Assembly (NCBI GenBank): GCA_016302585.1
Contig: JAEDNI010000021.1
Coordinates: 1-31,193 of the forward strand
Source: Paludibacteraceae bacterium
Lineage (GTDB): Bacteria > Bacteroidota > Bacteroidia > Bacteroidales > Paludibacteraceae
Length of the DNA: 31,193 nt
Direction: 5' to 3'
A program made the translations under genes and the position numbers. The notes beneath the pieces were generated by a model. It was not told the origin of the DNA and did no database searches. It saw only the letters and a list, made by a program, of their open reading frames with translations. Shown here one piece after another: positions 24,572-31,193 of this stretch (position 1 is the stretch's first letter; every line of letters begins with the position of its first letter).

Positions 24572-25945
24572 ATGAAAAAATTAACTACACTTCTGATGGC
24601 GCTGATGCTGATGAGTGCAGCGCTATGGGCAGACGAAACGATCACGGTTTCTGCCAACAGTTCTGACATCTCTGAGGGTCTCGATCTGAAAGTTGTAGCG
24701 AAGCTATTTGCAGAGGCTAAGAACCTGGAAGAGTTCGAGACGATGCTCAACAACCCCGACAGCGCTTTCTGTAATCTCGATCTCAACGGAGACGGTGAAG
24801 TAGATTACTTGCGCGTCGTAGAAACGGGTGAAGGCAACAAGCGTCTGATCGTGCTGCAGGCGATCCTCGCAAAGGATATATATCAAGATGTTGCCTCGAT
24901 CTATGTAGAGAAGGATGAGTCGGATGTTGTTTCCGTTCAGGTAATTGGCGATGAGTACGTATATGGTACCAACTATATCATCGAGCCTGTATATGTTTAC
25001 CGTCCTGTTATCTACGATTGGTTCTGGAGCGATGCATGGTATGCTTGGCATAGTCCTTGGTATTGGGGCTACTGGCCGGGTTGGTGGTACGCTCATAGCT
25101 GTTGGGCACACGATTGGTACTGGCATCACTGCTATGCATGGCATCATCACCACCACTGGTGCTCTTTCCGTCCGGGACATCACGTTCACTACGGCTATCA
25201 TGAGCTGCGCGGCGGTGTAAGTCGCAGAGACTATGCTACAGCCAACCCGGAGCGTTCGTTCGAGCGCCGCAACGCAGGTCTGGTAAACGCACGTGAGATC
25301 CGTGGTAATAGTGTTCGTTCGCAGAAAGCCGGCGGTAGTTCACGTCAAGTACTAGCAGGACGCGAAGGCGCAAGTTCGGTTCGTGAGTCCGCTACCGGTG
25401 GTCGCACCTATGGCAGTTCGAACACAGCACTCAGCCGTTCGCAAGGCGCATCCGTTCGTACAGGCGCTACCAGCCGTTCAGAGGGCGCATCCGCTTCTCG
25501 CGCATCCGCTTCTCGCGCATCCGCTTCGGAGCGCAGCCAAACGACCGCAACCCGCAGTTCGGCAAGCAGCGCATCCACGCGTAGTACCGGCGGTTCTACC
25601 CGCAGCACCAGTGCTACTGCATCGCGCGGTTCCGGCAGCTCGACCGGTTCGACCTATTCGAAACCGGCAGCTACACGCAGCACGAGTGGCAGTTCAGGAT
25701 CCGGCCGCAGTACCAGTGCTTCTCGTAGCACCTATAGCGGTTCGAAGAGCAGCTCCAGCAGTTCGAGCAGCTCCAGCAGTTCCTACGGTGGTAGCCGAAG
25801 CAGTGGTAGCAGTTCGTACGGCAGTTCTCGCAGCAGCGGCAGCACCTATAGCGGTGGCTCCAGCCGAGGCGGAGGAGGTTCCTACGGAGGCGGCAGTCGC
25901 AGTGACGGCGGTGGCTCCAGCCGAGGCGGTAGCGTTAGACGCTAA
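24572..25945 (+). CDS. Secreted protein with EF-hand-like loop, aromatic/His-rich core and Ser/Arg/Gly tail
   Basis: A 457-aa protein with a signal peptide (MKKLTTLLMALMLMSAALWA). Residues ~35-145 form a folded domain I recall in uncharacterised Bacteroidota proteins. It contains DLNGDGEVDY, with acidic/amide residues at 70, 72, 74, 76 and 78 as in a Ca2+-binding loop. Residues ~146-210 are extremely rich in Trp, Tyr and His (for example WYWHHCYAWHHHHHW). From ~215 to the end the chain is a low-complexity Ser/Arg/Gly/Thr region with no lipobox and no recognisable T9SS domain. Function is unknown; metal binding or adhesion is possible. A 15-bp DNA repeat (GCATCCGCTTCTCGC) around 25487-25531 suggests slippage in the tail. 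Confidence 0.8.
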   Translation: MKKLTTLLMALMLMSAALWADETITVSANSSDISEGLDLKVVAKLFAEAKNLEEFETMLNNPDSAFCNLDLNGDGEVDYLRVVETGEGNKRLIVLQAILAKDIYQDVASIYVEKDESDVVSVQVIGDEYVYGTNYIIEPVYVYRPVIYDWFWSDAWYAWHSPWYWGYWPGWWYAHSCWAHDWYWHHCYAWHHHHHWCSFRPGHHVHYGYHELRGGVSRRDYATANPERSFERRNAGLVNAREIRGNSVRSQKAGGSSRQVLAGREGASSVRESATGGRTYGSSNTALSRSQGASVRTGATSRSEGASASRASASRASASERSQTTATRSSASSASTRSTGGSTRSTSATASRGSGSSTGSTYSKPAATRSTSGSSGSGRSTSASRSTYSGSKSSSSSSSSSSSSYGGSRSSGSSSYGSSRSSGSTYSGGSSRGGGGSYGGGSRSDGGGSSRGGSVRR

Positions 25946-25962
25946 GCATAATTGCTAACAAT

Positions 25963-25996
25963 AAAAAAAGGGTGGTCATCCGACCATCCTTTTTTT
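25963..25996. terminator. Bidirectional rho-independent terminator
   Basis: GGGTGGTC (25970-25977) pairs with GACCATCC (25982-25989) around an ATCC loop. Seven A on the left and seven T on the right extend the stem. It works as a terminator on both strands and lies between the convergent secreted-protein gene and aspA. Confidence 0.92.
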
Positions 25997-26029
25997 ATTA
26001 AATAGGGTTCCCGTAAATCTGCCGAACGC

Positions 26030-27454
26030 TTAGTGTGCTGCCAGCATATTAGCCGGATCGAGGAGTTGATCGAGTTGTTCTTTACTCATCAATTCGTGCT
26101 CGAGCACTAAGTTATATACGCTCTTGCCGGTCTCCAAGGCCTCTTTCGCGATCTTGGTTGAGGCTTTATAGCCGATGACGGGGTTCAGCGCGGTGACGAT
26201 ACCGATGGAGTGCTTAACGGTTTCTAAGTTATGCTCACGGTTGATGGTGATGCCGTCGATACACTTCGTGCGCAGGATCTTCATCACGTTCTGCAACCAG
26301 GTGATGGATTCGAAGATACACTCGGTGATGATCGGTTCCATCACGTTGAGTTGCAACTGACCTGCCTCGGCAGCAAAGGTCACAGCGGTGTCGTTACCGA
26401 TCACTTTGAAGCAAACCTGGTTCGTTACTTCCGGAATAACAGGGTTCACTTTGCCCGGCATGATGGAACTACCCGGAGCCATCGGCGGCAGGTTGATCTC
26501 ATGCAAGCCGCAACGAGGACCGGAAGCCATCAGACGCAGGTCATTACACATCTTACTCAGTTTAACAGCCAAGCGCTTGAGCGAAGCGGAATAGCTGACA
26601 TACGCACCCGTATCAGGAGTAGCCTCAATCAGGTCGCTGGCTAAAACGAACGGTTCGCCGGTCAGTTCGCACATCTTCTTGATGCACAACTCGGCATAGC
26701 CTGCAGCGGCATTCAAGCCCGTACCGATAGCCGTACCGCCCATGTTAATCTCATAGAGCAGCGTTACGTTACGTTCAAGGTTCGTGATCTCCTCTTCGAG
26801 GTTGTTGGCGAACGCATGGAACTCCTGTCCGCTCGTCATAGGTACAGCATCCTGCAACTGGGTACGACCCATCTTGATGGAGTCGCTGAACTCATCGCCT
26901 TTCTTACGGAGCGAATCAATAAGCTGTTTCAGTTCGGCCTCCATACTCCGGTTCATACGGATGAACGCATAGCGGAAAGCAGAGGGGTAGGCGTCATTGG
27001 TACTCTGCGCGCAGTTGACATGGTCGTTCGGCGAGCAGTATTGGTATTCGCCGCGACCGTGACCCATGAGTTCCAGTGCACGGTTAGCAATCACTTCGTT
27101 GGCGTTCATGTTAATCGTTGTTCCGGCACCTCCTTGAACCATGTCTGTGGGGAACTGGTCATGCATCTTACCATCAATCAGTTCGCGGCAAGCCTGTGCA
27201 ATAGCGGCGTAGATCTCATCGTTGATGACGCCTAACTCATGGTTGGCTTCTACGGCGGCTAATTTGATATAGGCCATAGCGATGATGTACTCCGGAAAAT
27301 CAGACATCTTCAGGTTCGAAACCTTGTAGTTATTGATTCCGCGTTGTGTTTGTACACCGTAGTACGCCTCTAAGGGTACTTCCAGTTCACCTAACAGGTC
27401 CGACTCCAAGCGTACCTGATGAACTTTGTCTGAATTTAAAAATGATTTGCCCAT
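26030..27454 (-). CDS. aspA: Aspartate ammonia-lyase
   Basis: It deaminates L-aspartate to fumarate and ammonia, feeding the fumarate-reducing branch common in anaerobic Bacteroidota. This 474-aa member of the aspartase/fumarase superfamily has all signature blocks: VQGGAGTTINMNANEV (106-121), SPNDHVNCAQSTND (141-154), GRTQLQDAVPMT (196-207) and the catalytic-serine loop GSSIMPGKVNP (328-338). The GRTQLQDA and NCAQSTND details favour aspartase over class II fumarase. It is the last gene of the leftward run. Only an AT-rich gap with a heptamer array separates it from ftsY, and I see no clear promoter there. Confidence 0.94.
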   Translation of the reverse strand: MGKSFLNSDKVHQVRLESDLLGELEVPLEAYYGVQTQRGINNYKVSNLKMSDFPEYIIAMAYIKLAAVEANHELGVINDEIYAAIAQACRELIDGKMHDQFPTDMVQGGAGTTINMNANEVIANRALELMGHGRGEYQYCSPNDHVNCAQSTNDAYPSAFRYAFIRMNRSMEAELKQLIDSLRKKGDEFSDSIKMGRTQLQDAVPMTSGQEFHAFANNLEEEITNLERNVTLLYEINMGGTAIGTGLNAAAGYAELCIKKMCELTGEPFVLASDLIEATPDTGAYVSYSASLKRLAVKLSKMCNDLRLMASGPRCGLHEINLPPMAPGSSIMPGKVNPVIPEVTNQVCFKVIGNDTAVTFAAEAGQLQLNVMEPIITECIFESITWLQNVMKILRTKCIDGITINREHNLETVKHSIGIVTALNPVIGYKASTKIAKEALETGKSVYNLVLEHELMSKEQLDQLLDPANMLAAH

Positions 27455-27490
27455 GATATTATAGTTTATTTAAAAATATTCATTAAAAAT

Positions 27491-27553
27491 AATCATTAAT
27501 CATTAATCATTAATCATTATTCATTATTCATTATTCATTATTCATTATTCATT
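27491..27553. repeat. Heptamer array F (AATGATT/AATGAAT)
   Basis: On the plus strand there are four AATCATT units (27491-27518) followed by five ATTCATT units (27519-27553), unbroken. Read on the minus strand the array codes the last FtsY residues (MNNE) and its TAA stop, then fills most of the gap to aspA. Confidence 0.9.
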
Positions 27554-28494
27554 AATGACTTAACGAACTCTACGCGATTGAAGACCTGCAAATCCGTCAT
27601 CTGCTCGCCAAGACCGATATAACGAACAGGAATCTTAAACTGGTCGCTGATACCAATCACGACACCACCTTTGGCCGTGCCGTCTAACTTTGTAATAGCC
27701 AGGGAAGAAACCTGGGTGGCGGCGGTGAACTGACGAGCCTGCTCGAAGGCATTCTGCCCTGTACTGCCGTCCAGCACCAACATCACGTCGTGCGGTGCGT
27801 CGGGCACCACTTTCTGCATCACGTTCTTGATCTTCGTCAACTCGTTCATCAAGTTGATCTTGTTATGCAGACGTCCGGCGGTGTCGATCAGTACCACATC
27901 CGCGTCGTTTGCTTTGGCGGACTGCAAGGTGTCGTAAGCCACCGAAGCGGGGTCTGAACCCTGTTGCTGCTTGACCACCGGCACTCCTACGCGTTCACCC
28001 CAGATACATAACTGCTCTACGGCTGCTGCGCGGAACGTGTCCGCTGCACCTAAATACACCTTCTTCCCCGCCGCTTTGTATTGGTATGCCAACTTTCCGA
28101 TGGTAGTGGTCTTACCTACGCCGTTCACACCCACCACCATCACCACGTAGGGCTTAACTGGCAGCGGCGCGGAGAAATCAGGTACGTCGGCTACGTTGTT
28201 CTCTTGCAGTAACGAAGCGATCTCGTCCACCAGCAGGGCGTTCAGTTCGCTCGTATTCACATATTTATCGCGTTTCACACGCTCTTGTACACGCTCGATG
28301 ATCCGCAGGGTGGTCTCCACACCTACGTCGGAAGTGATCAATGCTTCCTCTAAGTTATCCAGCACATCGTCGTCAATAGTGGACTTACCCGCTATGGCGC
28401 GACCGATCTTACTGAGTACCGACTCTTTGCTCTTCTCCAGACCTCTGTCGAGTGTCTCTTTCTTCTCTTTGTTAAATAATCCAAAAAATCCCAT
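27538..28494 (-). CDS. ftsY: Signal recognition particle receptor FtsY
   Basis: This is the membrane-associated GTPase that docks SRP-bound ribosomes at the translocon. At 318 aa it is a short FtsY lacking the long acidic A domain, as usual in this phylum. The NG domain is complete: Walker A GVNGVGKTT (122-130), DTFRAAA (152-158), DTAGR (204-208) and TKLDGTAKGG near the C-terminus. The extreme end FVKSLMNNE is partly encoded by a repeat array, whereas homologues typically stop soon after FV(D/K)SL. It starts 6 nt after the glycosyltransferase gene. Confidence 0.96.
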   Translation of the reverse strand: MGFFGLFNKEKKETLDRGLEKSKESVLSKIGRAIAGKSTIDDDVLDNLEEALITSDVGVETTLRIIERVQERVKRDKYVNTSELNALLVDEIASLLQENNVADVPDFSAPLPVKPYVVMVVGVNGVGKTTTIGKLAYQYKAAGKKVYLGAADTFRAAAVEQLCIWGERVGVPVVKQQQGSDPASVAYDTLQSAKANDADVVLIDTAGRLHNKINLMNELTKIKNVMQKVVPDAPHDVMLVLDGSTGQNAFEQARQFTAATQVSSLAITKLDGTAKGGVVIGISDQFKIPVRYIGLGEQMTDLQVFNRVEFVKSLMNNE

Positions 28495-28500
28495 ATTTTT

Positions 28501-28524
28501 TTACACCTTACACTTTACACTTTT
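28501..28524. repeat. Heptamer array G at the end of the glycosyltransferase gene
   Basis: The plus strand reads TTACACC, TTACACT, TTACACT and then a degenerate unit. On the minus strand these encode the C-terminal residues SVKCKV and the TAA stop of the glycosyltransferase. Confidence 0.7.
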
Positions 28525-29409
28525 AACTCGCATTTTTTTGTAGTCCCGTCGCGCTTCGAGAACGGCTTTGGCGCTTCCTTTCTTGCCCTGCAGCAGGAAA
28601 TGCAGCGCCGCTACATAATCCAATACGCAGCGTATCGCCAGCACGCACCAAGGGAAGCGCCGGTTCTTATAGATCATCACGAGATTATTGCGGAAATTGA
28701 GGTACGTCTTCCGGGGATTGTCGTAACTCAGACTCCCGCCGCCCAAGTGGTACACTGTACTCTGCGGCACGCAGGCCAATTTCCATTTCTTATTGCGCAT
28801 CCGCCAGCAAAGGTCGATCTCTTCCATATGAGCGAAGAACGAAGCGTCCAAGCCACCTAACTCCTTATATACTTGCGTACGCACGCACATACAAGCGCCC
28901 GTGGTCCAATCCACCTCGGCGATCGTATCGTATTGTCCTTTATCTTTCTCTACGCGTCCCCATTTACGACCCCTGCAGGACGGATAGCCTAACCAACTGA
29001 GGTATCCTCCGGCAGCACCGGCGTACTCAAAATACGCTTTGTCTCGCCAACTGCGGATCTTCGGCTGCACGGCTGCCACCTCCGGGTGCGCATCCATATA
29101 GTCGAGTAGGGGAGTAAGCCATCCTTCCGGTGTCTCCACATCCGAATTGAGCAGCACCACATATTCGCTGTCCACCTGCTCTATGGCGCGGTTATACCCC
29201 TCGGCAAATCCGTAGTTCTGATCCAGCACGATGGTCTTCACGCTCGGAAACTCCTTGCTCAGCACCGCCAGACTCTCATCCGTACTGCCGTTGTCCGCCA
29301 CGATCAATTCGACGTCTCTACTCTCGACTAACGACTTCACCACCGACGGCAGATACGTCCGAAGCATCTCTGCGCCATTCCAGTTTAATATGATTACATT
29401 ACATTTCAT
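28501..29409 (-). CDS. Family 2 glycosyltransferase
   Basis: A 302-aa GT-A fold enzyme of the GT2 family, closest in look to WbbL-type rhamnosyltransferases. It begins NVIILNWNG, with VADNGSTDES (37-46), the nucleotide-sugar/metal site LLNSDVETP (86-94), and the acceptor region FFAHMEEIDLCWRMR followed by VYHLGGGSL. Donor and acceptor are unknown. Its place beside an LpxL-like acyltransferase and cdsA suggests envelope glycolipid or LPS assembly. Its ATG overlaps the preceding stop (ATGA, 4 nt). The last residues come from a 7-bp repeat. Confidence 0.9.
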   Translation of the reverse strand: MKCNVIILNWNGAEMLRTYLPSVVKSLVESRDVELIVADNGSTDESLAVLSKEFPSVKTIVLDQNYGFAEGYNRAIEQVDSEYVVLLNSDVETPEGWLTPLLDYMDAHPEVAAVQPKIRSWRDKAYFEYAGAAGGYLSWLGYPSCRGRKWGRVEKDKGQYDTIAEVDWTTGACMCVRTQVYKELGGLDASFFAHMEEIDLCWRMRNKKWKLACVPQSTVYHLGGGSLSYDNPRKTYLNFRNNLVMIYKNRRFPWCVLAIRCVLDYVAALHFLLQGKKGSAKAVLEARRDYKKMRVKSVKCKV

Positions 29410-30266
29410 TGTTTACGATACGCAAATCGGTTGTGGCTCCAAAGCCATAGTTCGGGCTGATTCAGGATATTCTGCTCCAGCGCCTTGGCGTACGCCCGTG
29501 TGATCTCGCCTTCGGCCGTCTTACCCGGCTCAGCCGCTAGTACCCGAAACGCGCAGCGGTAATACCCTCTCTTCTCGCGCGTGATATAGGCATAGAACAC
29601 CGGATAGCCGAATCGTTTGCCGAGCATCTCGCCGCCGTCCAAAAACCCTGTCTCGTGATGCAGAAAATCCACCCACGTGCGCGTTACTTCCGGTCGCGGC
29701 TTCTGGTCGCTTATCAAGCCAATGGCCACGGGCTTCCCCTCATGACGGTATTTTACCAACTCGCGTAATATCCGCTGTTTCTCGACACAAACCCCTCCGC
29801 GTTTGCTGCGAATGGCGTTCATTAGTTTGTCCGCACTGCTATTCTTTTGCTTTCGATATACATTTATTTCCGTTACGCCCGGGCTCACCCACTGCTGCAC
29901 GGACGCCATCCATTCCCAGTTGCCTAAGTGCGCTAACATGAATATCCCGCCTCCGGCGGCGTCCACCAGGCGGTTCACTTCATCCATGGGTTCGAACAGC
30001 ACCCGCTCCCGCATCTCCTCGTCGGAACAACGATAGCCGTAGATACTCTCCACGATCGTATAGCAGAACTGGTGATAGAACCCCTTGGCCATTGCCTTGC
30101 GCTCCGACGGACGCTTTTCCGGAAAACACTCGGCGATATTTTTTGCTACCACCCGCCTCCGATAACGTACGAGGTAGTACATCGTCGGATAGAGGATCCA
30201 ATCGGCGAACCAATAATGCACGCCTAAAGGAATTCTACTTAGAATAGAGGCACAAGAAAGTAGCAT
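29406..30266 (-). CDS. Lipid A biosynthesis acyltransferase (LpxL/HtrB family)
   Basis: A 286-aa member of the family that adds secondary acyl chains to lipid A from acyl-ACP at the inner membrane. The HX4E catalytic motif is intact as HLGNWE (His113, Glu118). YLVRYRRRVVAKNIAECFPEK near residue 31 is the family's usual N-terminal signature, and an SDQKPRPE segment and an NRFAYR ending also fit. Its start overlaps the end of cdsA by 28 nt and its stop overlaps the glycosyltransferase start by 4 nt, so the three are translationally coupled. LpxL versus LpxM specificity is unresolved. Confidence 0.92.
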   Translation of the reverse strand: MLLSCASILSRIPLGVHYWFADWILYPTMYYLVRYRRRVVAKNIAECFPEKRPSERKAMAKGFYHQFCYTIVESIYGYRCSDEEMRERVLFEPMDEVNRLVDAAGGGIFMLAHLGNWEWMASVQQWVSPGVTEINVYRKQKNSSADKLMNAIRSKRGGVCVEKQRILRELVKYRHEGKPVAIGLISDQKPRPEVTRTWVDFLHHETGFLDGGEMLGKRFGYPVFYAYITREKRGYYRCAFRVLAAEPGKTAEGEITRAYAKALEQNILNQPELWLWSHNRFAYRKQ

Positions 30267-31111
30267 ATATAACTTAAAGCGGTTACAATCGGAGCCGCCA
30301 ATAAGATACTGTCAAATCGGTCTAATACCCCGCCGTGTCCGGGAAGGAAGTTTCCGGAGTCTTTCACGCCTATTGCCCGTTTCATGAGGCTCTCCATCAG
30401 GTCGCCTAACGCACCGAAGGCACTCACCAAAAATCCGAAGAGCGCAGCTATCAGCTTACCGTACTGACCTACCACGATCTCGTCGAACCAGCCGAAGCGA
30501 TGGAGGAGGAAGGCAGCGCCTATCGTAAAGGCAAAGCCGCCAAACAGACCCTCCCAACTCTTCTTGGGACTCACGTGAGGTATCATTTTATGATTCCCGT
30601 TCTTGCGTTTTGCCGTCAGACTACCTACGCAGTAAGCACCCGTATCGTTCACCCAAATCAGCACAAACAGCGCTAACAGCAACCATTTATCCAAGAAATA
30701 GAGCAGCATCAGCGTCGCCAAGGGTAGGGCAATCATCACTTGAGAAATCAAGAAATTACCCCAACTTTTCAGCGGGTCGCCCGAGTGGTTCCATATCTCA
30801 TCCAGCAGCGTAATCACCACGATCGGCAAATACGCGATACTCATGATAAACCCGATGGAAAAATACTCCCGCTCCTCTTCCGGATTGCGCCAGGCGAAAC
30901 AGAACACCACCAGCCAAAGAGCGATGGTGGCCAATAGCGAGAACATCCGCAGCGCACGAGGCGACTGCATCAAGCGGTTAAACTCATCGATTGCCAACAG
31001 GCAGATGATAAAGAATAAACCGCAGCATACGTAGGGATTCCAAAGGATAGAACCCACAACGCATCCTACGAATACTGCGCCGCTAAGGCTTCGTTTAACT
31101 AATTCCGTCAT
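30239..31111 (-). CDS. cdsA: Phosphatidate cytidylyltransferase (CDP-diglyceride synthase)
   Basis: It makes CDP-diacylglycerol from phosphatidate and CTP, the precursor of bacterial phospholipids. About eight hydrophobic helices are present, and the family signature is complete near the C-terminus (SLMKRAIGVKDSG, then FLPGHGGVLDRFDS). The ATG at 31111 (290 aa, MTELVKRSL) is used. A longer reading frame from TTG 31135 would start inside the -7 promoter box and cannot be translated from that promoter. It is the first gene of the leftward lipid/LPS run. Confidence 0.94.
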   Translation of the reverse strand: MTELVKRSLSGAVFVGCVVGSILWNPYVCCGLFFIICLLAIDEFNRLMQSPRALRMFSLLATIALWLVVFCFAWRNPEEEREYFSIGFIMSIAYLPIVVITLLDEIWNHSGDPLKSWGNFLISQVMIALPLATLMLLYFLDKWLLLALFVLIWVNDTGAYCVGSLTAKRKNGNHKMIPHVSPKKSWEGLFGGFAFTIGAAFLLHRFGWFDEIVVGQYGKLIAALFGFLVSAFGALGDLMESLMKRAIGVKDSGNFLPGHGGVLDRFDSILLAAPIVTALSYICYFLVPLF

Positions 31112-31132
31112 ATTTTCTTCCAAATTCGGGCA

Positions 31133-31164
31133 CAAAGGTACAAAAAATATTGCATATATGCAAA
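31133..31164 (-). promoter_or_regulatory. Predicted cdsA promoter
   Basis: On the minus strand the -33 TTTG (31164-31161) continues as CATAT, and the -7 TACCTTTG lies at 31140-31133 with a 20-bp spacer. Transcription would start near 31126, about 15 nt before the ATG. The -33 context matches the other two promoters in the window. Confidence 0.8.
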
Positions 31165-31193
31165 TTTTTATGGATTTTTTTTAATTCGTCCTT

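Noticed and set aside
25383..25958. 191-aa Ala/Pro/Val-rich ORF overlapping the Ser-rich tail
   Set aside because: It is the +1 frame of a low-complexity Ser/Arg/Gly stretch. The main frame has a signal peptide and a conserved N-terminal domain.
31112..31135. Longer cdsA starting at TTG 31135
   Set aside because: That codon lies inside the predicted -7 box, upstream of the transcription start. ATG 31111 gives a normal-length protein.

Overview
The window comes from a chromosome of a Bacteroidota bacterium, most likely order Bacteroidales. Three things point there. Predicted promoters have the lineage-specific form, a -33 TTTG and a -7 TAnnTTTG separated by 20 bp. Starts lack strong Shine-Dalgarno sequences. 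At least one secreted protein carries a C-terminal domain of the type IX secretion (T9SS) sorting kind. Genus cannot be set from the sequence alone. I see no rRNA, tRNA, insertion sequence, prophage or CRISPR array.

Layout. 1-521 is non-coding: a ~35-bp-period array of hairpins (1-147), phased A-tracts, then the gyrA promoter and a ~130-nt leader. 522-12327 (+) is a tightly packed run of nine genes: gyrA, a secreted TPR protein, ruvX, def, mntP, a DUF3109 cysteine-rich protein, cinA, an unusual permease/propeller/OmpA fusion and a secreted metallophosphoesterase. 12328-14097 (-) is a von Willebrand A lipoprotein whose stop codon directly abuts that of the metallophosphoesterase. 14225-14904 (+) is a DUF177 (YceD) gene and rpmF, ending in a strong terminator. 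15042-24473 (+) is a compact envelope-centred run: an RluB-type pseudouridine synthase, a very large MMPL/RND exporter, two paralogous ABC-2 polysaccharide-type permeases, cdd, an LptF/LptG-family permease and ribBA. 24572-25945 (+) is a secreted protein with an aromatic/His-rich middle and a Ser/Arg/Gly-rich tail. A bidirectional terminator separates it from a leftward run, 31111-26030 (-): cdsA, an LpxL-like acyltransferase, a GT2 glycosyltransferase, ftsY and aspA.

Most genes are core housekeeping: DNA topology, N-terminal processing, riboflavin, lipid A and phospholipid synthesis, SRP targeting. The most unusual items are two. First, one 950-residue ORF (7898-10750) joins a complete AspT/YidE-family inner-membrane permease to a PD40 beta-propeller and an OmpA-like peptidoglycan-binding domain. 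Second, at least seven tandem arrays, each with a 7-bp unit but each with a different unit sequence, occur in the window. The five intergenic ones contain or touch the stop codon of the upstream gene, one also supplies start codons, and two lie inside genes (cinA, ribBA). Both are open to direct testing by database and strain comparison.
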